NCBI RefSeq assembly: GCF_024435355.1
Contig: NZ_JAMJWG010000011.1
Span: 248,001 to 312,000 of the forward strand
From: Streptomyces odontomachi
GTDB lineage: Bacteria > Actinomycetota > Actinomycetes > Streptomycetales > Streptomycetaceae
Length of the DNA stretch: 64,000 nt
Reading direction: 5' to 3'
The translations under genes and the position numbers were made by a program. Positions 8,069 through 17,163 of the stretch are shown here, in pieces. How positions within the stretch are numbered: the first letter of the stretch is position 1; each line of letters begins with the position of its first letter. The notes beneath the pieces were generated by a model, which saw nothing but the letters and a program-made list of their open reading frames with translations, was not told the DNA's origin and made no database searches.

Positions 8069-8229
8069 CCACCGGCCGGTGTTTCCGGACGCGACCGAAG
8101 CACCCCTGAGGGACGGTGGGCCACCCGAAGGGTCGCGCCGCGCCGGGCGCACCGGAGCGCGGGTCACCGACCCCACCGGAACCCCTACCGTCGGCTCAGC
8201 CCAGCGCAGCGATTCCGTACGCTTCACGC

Positions 8230-9261
8230 GTGAGCGAAATCAGTGACTTCAGCGTCCGCGGCGCATCCGGTGTCGGGTCGATGCCCGGCACCGACGCCCG
8301 GGAGGCCGTCAAGACCGTGACGGGCACGTTCGAGGGCGCCGCGGCCGGTCAGGGGCTGCCGTACCTGCCTGAGCTGCCCGCCCGAGGGCCCGGTGCCGAC
8401 ATGATCGGCAGGACCACCGGCCTGCTCGTCGAGCTGTACGCGCGCGTGGAGCCCAGCGGCTGGCGCATCGGCGACCGGCCGGGGCGGGACACCCGCCGGG
8501 CGCGGTCCTGGCTCGGCGAGGACCTGGACGCGCTGGAGGAGTTCACCCAGGGCTACGAAGGCCCGCTGAAAGTGCAGGTCGTGGGGCCGTGGACACTCGC
8601 GGCCACCCTGGAGCTGCGGGGTGGCGAGGTGGCGCTGTCGGACCCCGGCGCCTGCCGTGACCTGGCGGAATCGCTGTGCGAAGGGCTGCGGGCGCACCTT
8701 GCCGAGGTGCGCCGGCGGGTGCCCGGCGCCGAGGTGGTGCTCCAGCTGGACGAACCGTCGCTGACCGCGGTGCTGCGCGGGCAGGTGAAGTCCGCCAGCG
8801 GCTACCGCAGGCACGGCGCCGTGGACCGGCAGATCGTGGAGGGCACGTTGCGCGACGTGATGGGGGTACAGCACCGGCACGGCGGTCAGGTCGTCGTGCA
8901 CTCGTGCGCCCCCGACGTCCCCTTCGCGCTGCTGCGCAGGGCCGGTGCGGCCGGGGTCTCCTTCGACGCCGAGCTGCTCACCGAGCGTGACGACGAGGTC
9001 ATCGGGGAGGCGGTGGAGGACGGCATGAAACTGTTCGCCGGTGTCGTTCCCGGCACGGACGGCCCATTGTCAGACCCGGCAGGTAGCGTCATGGGTGTCA
9101 GGACGCTGTGGCGCAGGCTGGGGCTGCACCCGGGGCTTCTTGAGAAGTCCGTGGTGATCACCCCGGCATGCGGTCTCGCAGGCGCGTCGCCGCACTATGC
9201 GCGCCAGGCGCTCGCCCATTGCGTCCGGGCGGCGAGATCCCTCGCGGACAACCCTGAGTAA
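8230..9261 (+). CDS. MetE-like cobalamin-independent methionine synthase family protein
   Basis: A 343-residue protein equivalent to the C-terminal catalytic barrel of MetE, lacking the N-terminal half that binds polyglutamyl folate in full-length enzymes. Family features are SMPGTD near the N-terminus and zinc ligand candidates His and Cys in VVVHSCAPD with another Cys in TPACGLAG. Such short proteins may transfer methyl groups from donors other than methyltetrahydrofolate, and the true substrate is unknown. The GTG at 8230 gives the standard start. It sits just upstream of ligA with 12 bp between, so the two are probably co-transcribed. Confidence 0.88.
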   Translation: MSEISDFSVRGASGVGSMPGTDAREAVKTVTGTFEGAAAGQGLPYLPELPARGPGADMIGRTTGLLVELYARVEPSGWRIGDRPGRDTRRARSWLGEDLDALEEFTQGYEGPLKVQVVGPWTLAATLELRGGEVALSDPGACRDLAESLCEGLRAHLAEVRRRVPGAEVVLQLDEPSLTAVLRGQVKSASGYRRHGAVDRQIVEGTLRDVMGVQHRHGGQVVVHSCAPDVPFALLRRAGAAGVSFDAELLTERDDEVIGEAVEDGMKLFAGVVPGTDGPLSDPAGSVMGVRTLWRRLGLHPGLLEKSVVITPACGLAGASPHYARQALAHCVRAARSLADNPE

Positions 9262-9273
9262 CGGGAGGACAAG

Positions 9274-11466
9274 GTGGCCGGCGAACAGCAAGCACAGCCC
9301 GCAGAGGTGCCAGCCGAGGCACGGGAGAAGCATGCGCAGCTCGCTGAGCAGGTCGAGGAGCACCGCTTCCGGTACTACGTGAAGGACCAGCCGGTCATCA
9401 GCGACGCCGAGTTCGACCGGTTGTTGCGCGCGCTGACGGCCCTGGAGGACGAGCATCCGTCGCTGCGCACACCCGACTCGCCGACCCAGAAGGTCTCAGG
9501 CGCTTATGAGACAGATCTCGCCGAGGTCGAGCACCGCGAGCGCATGCTCTCGCTCGACAACGCCTTCGACGACGCGGAGCTCGAAGCCTGGGCCGACCGC
9601 ATCGCCAGAGACGTCGGTACCACCGACTACCACTTCCTGTGCGAGCTGAAGGTCGACGGCCTCGCCGTCAACCTCACGTACGAACACGGCAGGCTGACCC
9701 GCGCCGCCACCCGCGGCGACGGCCGCACCGGCGAGGACATCACTCCGAACGTGCGCACCATCGCGGAGATCCCCGAGCGACTCAAAGGCGACCGCATTCC
9801 CGCGCTCGTCGAGATTCGAGGCGAGGTCTTCTTCCCGATGGAGGCCTTCCAGGAGCTGAACGCCGGCCGGGTCGCGGCCGGCGAGAAGCCCTACGCCAAC
9901 CCGCGCAATTCGGCATCGGGCTCACTGCGCCAGAAGGATCCCAAGGAGACCGCCAAGCTCCCGCTGCACATGGTGGTGCACGGCATCGGGGCCCGTGAGG
10001 GCTTCGACATCGACCGCCTTTCGCACGCGTACGAGCTGCTGCACGAATGGGGCCTGCCCACCACCCCGTACAGCAAGGTCGTCGACGACATCGAGGGCGT
10101 CCGCGCCTTCATCGAGCACTACGGCCGGCACCGCCACTCCGTCGCCCATGAGATCGACGGTGTCGTGGTCAAGTTGGACGAAATTCCGTTGCAGGGCCGC
10201 CTCGGCTCCACCTCGCGCGCCCCGCGCTGGGCCATTGCCTGGAAATACGCCCCCGAAGAGGTCAACACCAAACTCGTCAACATCCGGGTCGGAGTCGGCC
10301 GCACCGGCCGGGTCACCCCGTACGCCCAGGTCGAGCCGGTCACCGTCGCCGGCTCCGAGGTCGAGTTCGCCACCCTGCACAATCAGGAGGTGGTGAAGGC
10401 CAAGGGCGTCCTCATCGGGGACACCGTGGTGTTGCGCAAGGCCGGAGACGTCATCCCGGAGATCCTCGGCCCGGTGGCCGACCTGCGGGACGGCACCGAG
10501 CGGGAGTTCGTGATGCCCGCCAAGTGCCCGGAGTGCGGCACTCCGCTGCGGCCCGCCAAGGAGGCCGACGTCGATCTGCGGTGCCCGAACGCGCGAGCCT
10601 GCCCGGCACAGTTGCGTGAGCGGCTGTTCTACCTCGCCGGCCGCAGAAGCCTGGACATCGAGAGCTTCGGCTATGTCGTAGCGGCCGCCCTGACCAGGCC
10701 TCTGGAGCCGGCCGACTCACCCCTGACCGACGAGGGCGACCTGTTCGACCTCACCCTGGAGCAGCTGCTGCCCATCAAGGCCTACGTCCTCGACCAGGAC
10801 AGCGGCCTGCCCAAGCGCGATCCGAAGACCGGTGAGGAGAAGATCGTCACGCTCTTCGCCAACCAGCAGGGCGAGCCCAAGAAGAACACCCTCGCCATGC
10901 TGGAGAACATCGCCGCGGCCAAGCAGCGCCCCCTGGACCGCATCATCACCGGCCTGTCGATCCGTCATGTCGGCCCGGTCGCGGCGCGTGCGCTGGCCAG
11001 GGAGTTCCGTTCCCTGGACCGTATCGAGCAGGCGAGCGAGGAGGAGCTGGCCGCGGTCGACGGCGTCGGCGGGATCATCGCCGAGTCCGTCAAGCAGTGG
11101 TTCGAGGTGGACTGGCACCGCGAGATCCTGCGCAAATGGCGTGCGGCCGGCGTCCGGATGGAGGAGGAGGGCACCGGCGAGGACGAGGGCCCACGCCCCC
11201 TCGAGGGCCTCACCGTGGTCGTCACCGGCACGCTCCAGCACTACACCCGGGACGTCGCCAAGGAGGAGTTGCAGAACCGGGGCGCCAAGGTCTCCGGCTC
11301 CGTTTCCAAGAAGACCTCCTTCGTGGTGGCAGGGGAGAACCCCGGTTCGAAGCATGACAAAGCAGTGCAGTTGAAAGTGCCGGTCCTGGACGAGGACGGC
11401 TTCCGCATTCTGCTCGAACAGGGACCCGATGCGGCGGCGGAAATCGCACGGCAGACCGATGAGTAG
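9274..11466 (+). CDS. ligA: NAD-dependent DNA ligase LigA
   Basis: A 730-residue essential ligase sealing nicks in replication and repair, using NAD+. Order of domains: Ia region, adenylation domain with the KxDG lysine in CELKVDG (about Lys126), OB fold, a four-cysteine zinc finger (CPECG ... CPNARACPAQ, about 415-445), helix-hairpin-helix repeats and a C-terminal BRCT domain (about 640-720). The GTG at 9274 has GGGAGG upstream. The zinc-finger to HhH junction includes a segment of about 60 residues (RRSLDIESFGYVV to GEPKKNT) that is longer than in many bacterial ligases but is usual in actinobacteria. Confidence 0.97.
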   Translation: MAGEQQAQPAEVPAEAREKHAQLAEQVEEHRFRYYVKDQPVISDAEFDRLLRALTALEDEHPSLRTPDSPTQKVSGAYETDLAEVEHRERMLSLDNAFDDAELEAWADRIARDVGTTDYHFLCELKVDGLAVNLTYEHGRLTRAATRGDGRTGEDITPNVRTIAEIPERLKGDRIPALVEIRGEVFFPMEAFQELNAGRVAAGEKPYANPRNSASGSLRQKDPKETAKLPLHMVVHGIGAREGFDIDRLSHAYELLHEWGLPTTPYSKVVDDIEGVRAFIEHYGRHRHSVAHEIDGVVVKLDEIPLQGRLGSTSRAPRWAIAWKYAPEEVNTKLVNIRVGVGRTGRVTPYAQVEPVTVAGSEVEFATLHNQEVVKAKGVLIGDTVVLRKAGDVIPEILGPVADLRDGTEREFVMPAKCPECGTPLRPAKEADVDLRCPNARACPAQLRERLFYLAGRRSLDIESFGYVVAAALTRPLEPADSPLTDEGDLFDLTLEQLLPIKAYVLDQDSGLPKRDPKTGEEKIVTLFANQQGEPKKNTLAMLENIAAAKQRPLDRIITGLSIRHVGPVAARALAREFRSLDRIEQASEEELAAVDGVGGIIAESVKQWFEVDWHREILRKWRAAGVRMEEEGTGEDEGPRPLEGLTVVVTGTLQHYTRDVAKEELQNRGAKVSGSVSKKTSFVVAGENPGSKHDKAVQLKVPVLDEDGFRILLEQGPDAAAEIARQTDE

Positions 11467-11742
11467 CGGTTGAACGTCACTCGATCGGCGCATATCAGAT
11501 GCAGGTGGGTGGCCGGGGCGCATTCGGGCAACCACTGTCGACGGCTGCCCCTGAAAGCCTTCGGCGGCCTACTGTTGAGAAGTGCGCCTGCCGTGCCCAG
11601 CGGTTGGGGCACCCCGGTTCTCTTCAGGCACGGGGAAGGCTTTTCAGGCGCGGATACCGAGAGCGAGGGCGGCGCACGGCGACTGGCTCACCGGTAGCTG
11701 CGCTGAAGGGCGCGGGCACCGCCGGCTGTGAGAGGGACGCGA

Positions 11743-14700
11743 ATGGGACCGACCGAGAGCTCCGCGCCCGGTGCACCGCTGCGCCGGGACTGGGGTCTCT
11801 GGCGTAGCGCCGGGCGGACGGCGCGCTCCGTGTTGCGCCGCGCCGGCGCCGCCCGGTCGCGCCCCCGTGGCGCTTTCGTTCCGGAGCCCGGCACCCCCGT
11901 CGCCGAACCCCGCGCGGCCACAACGCAGTCGGGCCACGGCGCCGGCGGCCGGCCGTGGCGGCCCGCGGGGCAGCCGAGCGCGCCGCCGGGACCTGCCGAA
12001 GCGCCCGCGCGGCACCCGGACCCGCACACCACCGAGGGCCTGACCGACACCGAGGGCCTGACCGGCCCCGAGAGCCTGACCGCCACCAGCTCCGCCACCC
12101 CTGTCGCCGCTGCCACCGCTCCTGCGGCCACTCCGCCGCCGCCGACCAGCCCGCGGGACGCAGCGACGCCGGACAGTGCGGAACCGATCCGTCCGCCCGC
12201 CTCCCGGGAACCCGAGCCCCCGACCGGATCAGCCGCACCACTCAAGTCCGCCGAACCATCTGCCGAATCGGTGGAACCGCTGCCGCCGTCAAGTGCGTCG
12301 CTGCCCTCAAGTACCGTGATCTCCACAGGAACTGACGCTGACTCGGCTGGTGCGCGGCATCCGGTGCCGGCTTCCGGGCGACTGGATGCGCCGGCACCGG
12401 GAAGAGCGGCACCGCCGGTCGGCACACCGGAGCCCACGGGGCCCACCGGGTCCCCGATTCCGGCGTTGCCGACCGGATCGGTCGGAGCGACGGAATCGGT
12501 TGGCGTGGCAGCACCTGCCGCAGCGACGGGATCTGCCGGAGCGAAGGGATCTGCCGGGTCGGCAGATCCCGTTGGCCCGGCAGGACCCGCTGAGCTGAAA
12601 GGTTCTGTCACTCCGGCCGGACCCGCCGAGCCGACGGGTTCTGCTGGTTCGACAGGTTCTGTGGGATCGAGGGGTGTTGCGGGGCCGACGGGTTCTGCGG
12701 ACCTGACAGGACCGGTGGACCCGACAGGACCGGTGGACCTGGCGGACCTGCCGGATCTGACGGGACCGGCGGACTCGACGGCACCGTCGGCTTCGGAAGG
12801 CTCGGCGGGCTCGGGTCCGGTGGACCCGGTGGCAGGGCAGGGATCGGCGGACGGTGTTCCGAGGGGGCGGGGGGCCCACGGGCACGGTTCGGGTGGGCCG
12901 ACGGAGGACACCGAAGCGCAGCAGGCCACGGCGCCCGGTGCCACCGGATGGGACACCGCGGAAGCCGGGGCGAACGGCCAGGGCCCGACCGGGTCCGGTG
13001 CGGTGGGTCGCGATGCAATGGGGCAAAGCGTGACGGGGCGGGGCGTGAGCGGAAACAGCGGGACGGAACAGGATACAGCGCATCCGGGAGGCACTGGCCG
13101 GCGGCTCCCGGGGCAGGGCGCGACGGGGCGCCGCATCGCCGTGCCCGCGTCGGGTCGCGATGCGCCCGGCTCATCGGGGCAGAGCCCGGGAAGGACGTGG
13201 CCCGCCCGGCGCTCGTCCGGACCCGGCACGGCCGGCCCGCACGGGGACGACACCTCCGACGCCGCCGGCAGGTTCACCCTCACCAGCGCACTACCGGTCG
13301 TCCTGGTCGCGCTCGCCGCTGTGGTGCTCGGCGCCGGGATCTACCACGCGGTCGACGGCCACCACGCGCTCTTCCCGTCCGGTGCCCCCGGTTGGTCGCT
13401 GGCGGTCCTGTCCGGCCTGATAGTCGGTCACCTCGTCTCGCTCGGCCGGGAACGCTGGTCGAGCGGCACCGGCTCCGGACCGGCCCTCACCCTGGCCGTG
13501 CTGCTGCTGTACGGGTGGGTGCCCGCGGGCATGGTCAGCCTCATCGTCATCGTGCTGGTCGGCGTCGCGCGTCGACACGGCTGGCGGCAGGGGGTGTTGC
13601 ACGGCGCGGCCGATGTCCTCGGCATCGGCACCGGCGCCCTGGTGCTGTGGGCCTGTGGTCGGGTACCGACGGTCGAGGAGCCGTGGCGACCGGAGACCTG
13701 GAACCTGCTGACGGCGCCCGAGGCGGTGCTCGTCGCCACCGCCTACGTCGCCGTCACCTGGCTGCTGGTCTGGTACGTGCACACCCCCCGCGCCGACCTG
13801 CCCACCGTCGTGCGCACCGCGCTGGTCCGGCAGGGCCTGGTCGGTGCGGCGCTGCTCGGCATCGCCCCGTTGATCTGCGTGGTCGCCGTGGCGCGCCCGG
13901 TGCTGCTGCCGCTCTTCGCGGTGCCGTTGATAGCTCTCGACCGCACCCTGTGGATCGCCCGGGCCCGCGCCGAGGAGCAACTGCGCGACCCGCTCACCGG
14001 GCTGCCCAACCGCCAGTGGCTGCTGGAGCGCACCTGGGCCGCGTTGGACGAGGCCGAGCCGGCCGGCGCTCGGTCGGCGTTGATACTGATCGACCTCGAC
14101 CGCTTCCGGTCGGTCAACGACACGCTCGGGCATCTGGCCGGTGACCGGCTGCTGCTCCAGATCGCCGAGCGGCTGCGTCTGGCGCTGCCCCGCGGGGCGG
14201 AGGTCGCGCGGCTCGGCGGCGACGAGTTCGCCGTGCTGCTGCCGATCGCGGACTCCACCACCTCGGCCAGCAGGATCGCCCGGTCGCTCGTCTCCGAGCT
14301 GGGTTCCCCGCTCGACCTGGACGGCCTGACGCTCGTCCTGGAGGCCAGCGCGGGCCTCGCCGTCTACCCCGACCACGCGCTCGACGCCGAAGGCCTCCTC
14401 CAGCGCGCCGACGTCGCCATGTACCAGGCGAAGCGGGACCGCACGGGCGTCGAGGTCTACGAGTCCAAGCGGGACTCGAACACGCCCGACCGGCTGGGTC
14501 TCCTGGGGGACCTGCGGCGCGCGTTGGACGCACACGAGGTGGAGCTGCACTACCAGCCGAAGGTCCGCTTCGACGGTGAGGTGGCCGGCCTCGAGGCGCT
14601 GGTGCGCTGGGTGCACCCCGAGCGCGGCAAGGTGCCGCCGGACGAGTTCATCGCCATCGCCGAATCGTCCGGACTGATGCCGCACCTCACCGAGTACGTG

Positions 14701-15318
14701 CTGGAGACCGCCCTGGCCCAGGTCGCCCGCTGGCGCGCCCAGGGCCTGAAGGTCCCCGTCGCGGTGAACGTCTCACCGCGCGACGTGCACACCCCCGGCT
14801 TCGCCGGCTCGGTCGCCGCGCGCCTGGCCCGGCACGGTGTGCCACCGGGCGCACTCCAGTTGGAGATCACCGAGCATGTGCTGCTGGAAGACCCGCAGCG
14901 CGCCGCCGACACGCTGGCCGGGCTCACCGGCCACGGCGTGAAGATGTCCCTGGACGACTTCGGCACCGGCTACTCCTCGCTGGTGCACCTGCGGCGACTG
15001 CCGGTCAGCGAGCTGAAGATCGACCGCTCCTTCGTGGCCCGCCTGGCGGTGGACAACGAGGACGCGGAGATCGTCCGCTGCACCGTGGACCTCGCGCACT
15101 CCCTGGGCCTGGTGGTGGTGGCCGAAGGGGTCGAGGACGACGAGACCTGGGAGCGGCTGCGCGACCTGGGGTGCGACGCGGTACAGGGCTGGCTGGTGGC
15201 CGCGGCCATGCCGCCGGAGAAGGCCACGGCCTGGCTGCGGGCCCGCGAGGTCGGCCCGAGCGGCCCGGCGGAGCCGACCGGCGTGGCCGGCGGCCCGGCC
15301 CCCGGAGACACCCCCTAG
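11743..15318 (+). CDS. rmdB: Membrane GGDEF-EAL protein (c-di-GMP metabolism), RmdB-like, with long low-complexity N-terminus
   Basis: A 1191-residue protein. Residues 1-510 are Pro/Gly/Ser/Thr/Ala-rich and include collagen-like G-X-Y triplets. Residues of about 515-740 hold several membrane helices. The GGDEF domain has an intact GGDEF motif near residue 825. The EAL domain keeps EALVRW (about 951), LDDFGTGYSS and LKIDRSFV, so phosphodiesterase activity is expected. Its position after ligA and before gatC matches S. coelicolor SCO5495 (RmdB, a c-di-GMP phosphodiesterase, from memory). The ATG at 11743 has GAGAGGGA upstream. A GTG five codons earlier is an alternative. The N-terminal half greatly exceeds what the core needs, so a much later start cannot be excluded. 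The TAG stop lies in the CTAG beside element 3. Confidence 0.88.
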   Translation: MGPTESSAPGAPLRRDWGLWRSAGRTARSVLRRAGAARSRPRGAFVPEPGTPVAEPRAATTQSGHGAGGRPWRPAGQPSAPPGPAEAPARHPDPHTTEGLTDTEGLTGPESLTATSSATPVAAATAPAATPPPPTSPRDAATPDSAEPIRPPASREPEPPTGSAAPLKSAEPSAESVEPLPPSSASLPSSTVISTGTDADSAGARHPVPASGRLDAPAPGRAAPPVGTPEPTGPTGSPIPALPTGSVGATESVGVAAPAAATGSAGAKGSAGSADPVGPAGPAELKGSVTPAGPAEPTGSAGSTGSVGSRGVAGPTGSADLTGPVDPTGPVDLADLPDLTGPADSTAPSASEGSAGSGPVDPVAGQGSADGVPRGRGAHGHGSGGPTEDTEAQQATAPGATGWDTAEAGANGQGPTGSGAVGRDAMGQSVTGRGVSGNSGTEQDTAHPGGTGRRLPGQGATGRRIAVPASGRDAPGSSGQSPGRTWPARRSSGPGTAGPHGDDTSDAAGRFTLTSALPVVLVALAAVVLGAGIYHAVDGHHALFPSGAPGWSLAVLSGLIVGHLVSLGRERWSSGTGSGPALTLAVLLLYGWVPAGMVSLIVIVLVGVARRHGWRQGVLHGAADVLGIGTGALVLWACGRVPTVEEPWRPETWNLLTAPEAVLVATAYVAVTWLLVWYVHTPRADLPTVVRTALVRQGLVGAALLGIAPLICVVAVARPVLLPLFAVPLIALDRTLWIARARAEEQLRDPLTGLPNRQWLLERTWAALDEAEPAGARSALILIDLDRFRSVNDTLGHLAGDRLLLQIAERLRLALPRGAEVARLGGDEFAVLLPIADSTTSASRIARSLVSELGSPLDLDGLTLVLEASAGLAVYPDHALDAEGLLQRADVAMYQAKRDRTGVEVYESKRDSNTPDRLGLLGDLRRALDAHEVELHYQPKVRFDGEVAGLEALVRWVHPERGKVPPDEFIAIAESSGLMPHLTEYVLETALAQVARWRAQGLKVPVAVNVSPRDVHTPGFAGSVAARLARHGVPPGALQLEITEHVLLEDPQRAADTLAGLTGHGVKMSLDDFGTGYSSLVHLRRLPVSELKIDRSFVARLAVDNEDAEIVRCTVDLAHSLGLVVVAEGVEDDETWERLRDLGCDAVQGWLVAAAMPPEKATAWLRAREVGPSGPAEPTGVAGGPAPGDTP

Positions 15319-15544
15319 CAGGTCCTGAGCGGGCCCCGGCGTCGGTAGGTCCTGCCGTCACCGCCCGTCGTCGCCCGACGGGCGGTTCAGCGGCTCACCC
15401 ACCGCCGCCGCCGCAAGACGTGGGAGGCACCACCGCGGCGTGCGCCCGGCCCAAGCTCTCCGAGCAGGGGACCCCCAGAGCACGCACCTGACGCCGCCGG
15501 GCCGCCCTTCGGACGACGACGCGACTTCGGACTTACTCGTCTAG
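15315..15544. mobile_element. Degenerate miniature inverted-repeat element 3 (inverted relative of element 1)
   Basis: The reverse complement of about 15450-15525 matches the interior of element 1 at about 4000-4080, including the GGCGTCAGGTGCGTGCTCTG segment and the CGAAGGGCGG block. The segment is bounded by CTAG at 15315-15318 and 15541-15544. An internal terminus-like copy, TAGGTCCTGCCGTCA, starts at 15346. The ends have diverged strongly and no transposase is encoded. The left CTAG is the stop codon context of rmdB. Confidence 0.6.
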
Positions 15545-15675
15545 CCCAACAGGGTCACACCCGACCGCAAGACGCCGTCCCCCGGTGCGTGCTGCCGTCT
15601 CCGGGGTGGCCGCTGGCCGATCGTGGACGTCATGGCGTGCCGTGCGGTACGCCTGCGCGACCGAGGAGACCGGCC

Positions 15676-17142
15676 ATGGCTGACCTGTTCATCGACGGCG
15701 AATGGACCGGCACCGCGGCGGGCGGACGGCGCGAGGTGATCAACCCGTTCGACGGGAGCGTGATCAGGTCCGTCGACGAGGCGGACGCCACCGACGCCGA
15801 CCGCGCCGTGCGCGCCGCCCGGCACGCGTTCGACAGCGCCGACTGGGCGTACACGCCGACCCGCCGGCGCGCGGACATCCTGTACCGGGTCCACGAGTTG
15901 CTGCTCCGTGACACGGAGGAGATCGCCCGCACCGAGACCCAGGACACCGGCAAGACGCTCACCGAGGCGCGCACCGACGTGGCGGACGTCGCCGCGGCGT
16001 TCCGCTACTTCGCGGAGATCGCCGACAAGGACGCGGGGCGCGTCGTCGACGCCGGACCCGACGTGCTCAGCCGGGTCGTCCACGAGCCCGTCGGTGTCTG
16101 CGTGCTGATCGCGCCCTGGAACTATCCGCTGCTCCAGGCGTCCTGGAAGGTCGCACCGGCGCTCGCCGCCGGCAACACGTTCGTGCTGAAGCCGAGTGAG
16201 ATCACCCCGCTGAGCACGATCATGATGGTGCGGCTGATCGAGGAGGCGGGGGCGCCGCGCGGCGTGGCCAATCTCGTCCTCGGCTCCGGCGCCACCGTGG
16301 GCGCGGCCCTCACCGCGCATCCGGAGGCCGACCTGGTCTCCTTCACCGGTGGCCTGGCCACCGGGCGCGCCATCATGGCGAGCGCCGCCTCGGGCGTGCG
16401 CACCACCGCCCTGGAGCTCGGCGGCAAGAACCCCAACGTGATCTTTGCGGACGCCGACTTCGACGCTGCCGTCGACCACACCCTGGAGGCGTCCTTCCTG
16501 CACCAGGGCCAGGTCTGCTCGGCCGGCTCGCGCCTGCTGGTGCAGGACTCCCTGCACGACCGCTTCGTCACCGCCCTGGCGGCCCGGGCGGACCGGATCC
16601 GGCTCGGCGACGGCCGCGATCCCGACACCGAGAGCGGACCGCTGAGCTCCGCCGAGCATCGCGCCAAGGTGGAGGCGTACATCGAACTCGGCAGGTCGGA
16701 GGGGGCCCGGCTGGTGACCGGTGGGCACCGCCCGGACGACCCGGGGCTGTCCCGGGGCTTCTTCCTGCTGCCGACCGTCTTCGCGGACTGCGACCGGACG
16801 ATGCGCATCGTCCAGGAGGAGGTCTTCGGACCCGTCGTGACCGTCGAACGCTTCCGCACCGAGGACGAGGCGGTCGCACTCGCCAACGACACCCGCTACG
16901 GGCTGGCCGCCGCCGTATGGACCGGTGACGCGAGCCGCGCCCAACGGGTGGCCAACCGGCTGCGGCACGGCACGGTCTGGATCAACGACTTCCACCCGTA
17001 CCTGCCCCAGGCCGAATGGGGCGGATTCGGCCAGTCGGGCGTGGGCCGCGAACTGGGCCCCACCGGGCTGCGGGAGTACCAGGAGACGAAGCACATCTAC
17101 CAGAACCTCCGGCCGGCACCCTCCGGCTGGTTCAAGGGCTGA
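15676..17142 (+). CDS. Aldehyde dehydrogenase (betaine-aldehyde dehydrogenase-like)
   Basis: A 488-residue NAD(P)-dependent aldehyde dehydrogenase. The general base glutamate is in LELGGKNPN (about Glu247) and the nucleophilic cysteine in QGQVCSAGS (about Cys281). The oxyanion asparagine is in IAPWNYPL. With the GMC oxidoreductase that follows 21 bp later and then a permease, the set resembles alcohol-to-acid pathways such as choline to glycine betaine: the GMC enzyme makes the aldehyde and this enzyme oxidises it. Substrates other than choline (amino alcohols, polyamine-derived aldehydes) remain possible. The ATG at 15676 follows GAGGAGA. Confidence 0.92.
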   Translation: MADLFIDGEWTGTAAGGRREVINPFDGSVIRSVDEADATDADRAVRAARHAFDSADWAYTPTRRRADILYRVHELLLRDTEEIARTETQDTGKTLTEARTDVADVAAAFRYFAEIADKDAGRVVDAGPDVLSRVVHEPVGVCVLIAPWNYPLLQASWKVAPALAAGNTFVLKPSEITPLSTIMMVRLIEEAGAPRGVANLVLGSGATVGAALTAHPEADLVSFTGGLATGRAIMASAASGVRTTALELGGKNPNVIFADADFDAAVDHTLEASFLHQGQVCSAGSRLLVQDSLHDRFVTALAARADRIRLGDGRDPDTESGPLSSAEHRAKVEAYIELGRSEGARLVTGGHRPDDPGLSRGFFLLPTVFADCDRTMRIVQEEVFGPVVTVERFRTEDEAVALANDTRYGLAAAVWTGDASRAQRVANRLRHGTVWINDFHPYLPQAEWGGFGQSGVGRELGPTGLREYQETKHIYQNLRPAPSGWFKG

Positions 17143-17163
17143 GCGGACCGCTGGGACGTGCAC

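Noticed and set aside
11688..13283. 531-residue open frame on the minus strand opposite the rmdB N-terminus
   Set aside because: It mirrors the Gly/Pro/Ser-rich repeat region, has only low complexity and no ribosome site. High GC keeps antisense frames open.
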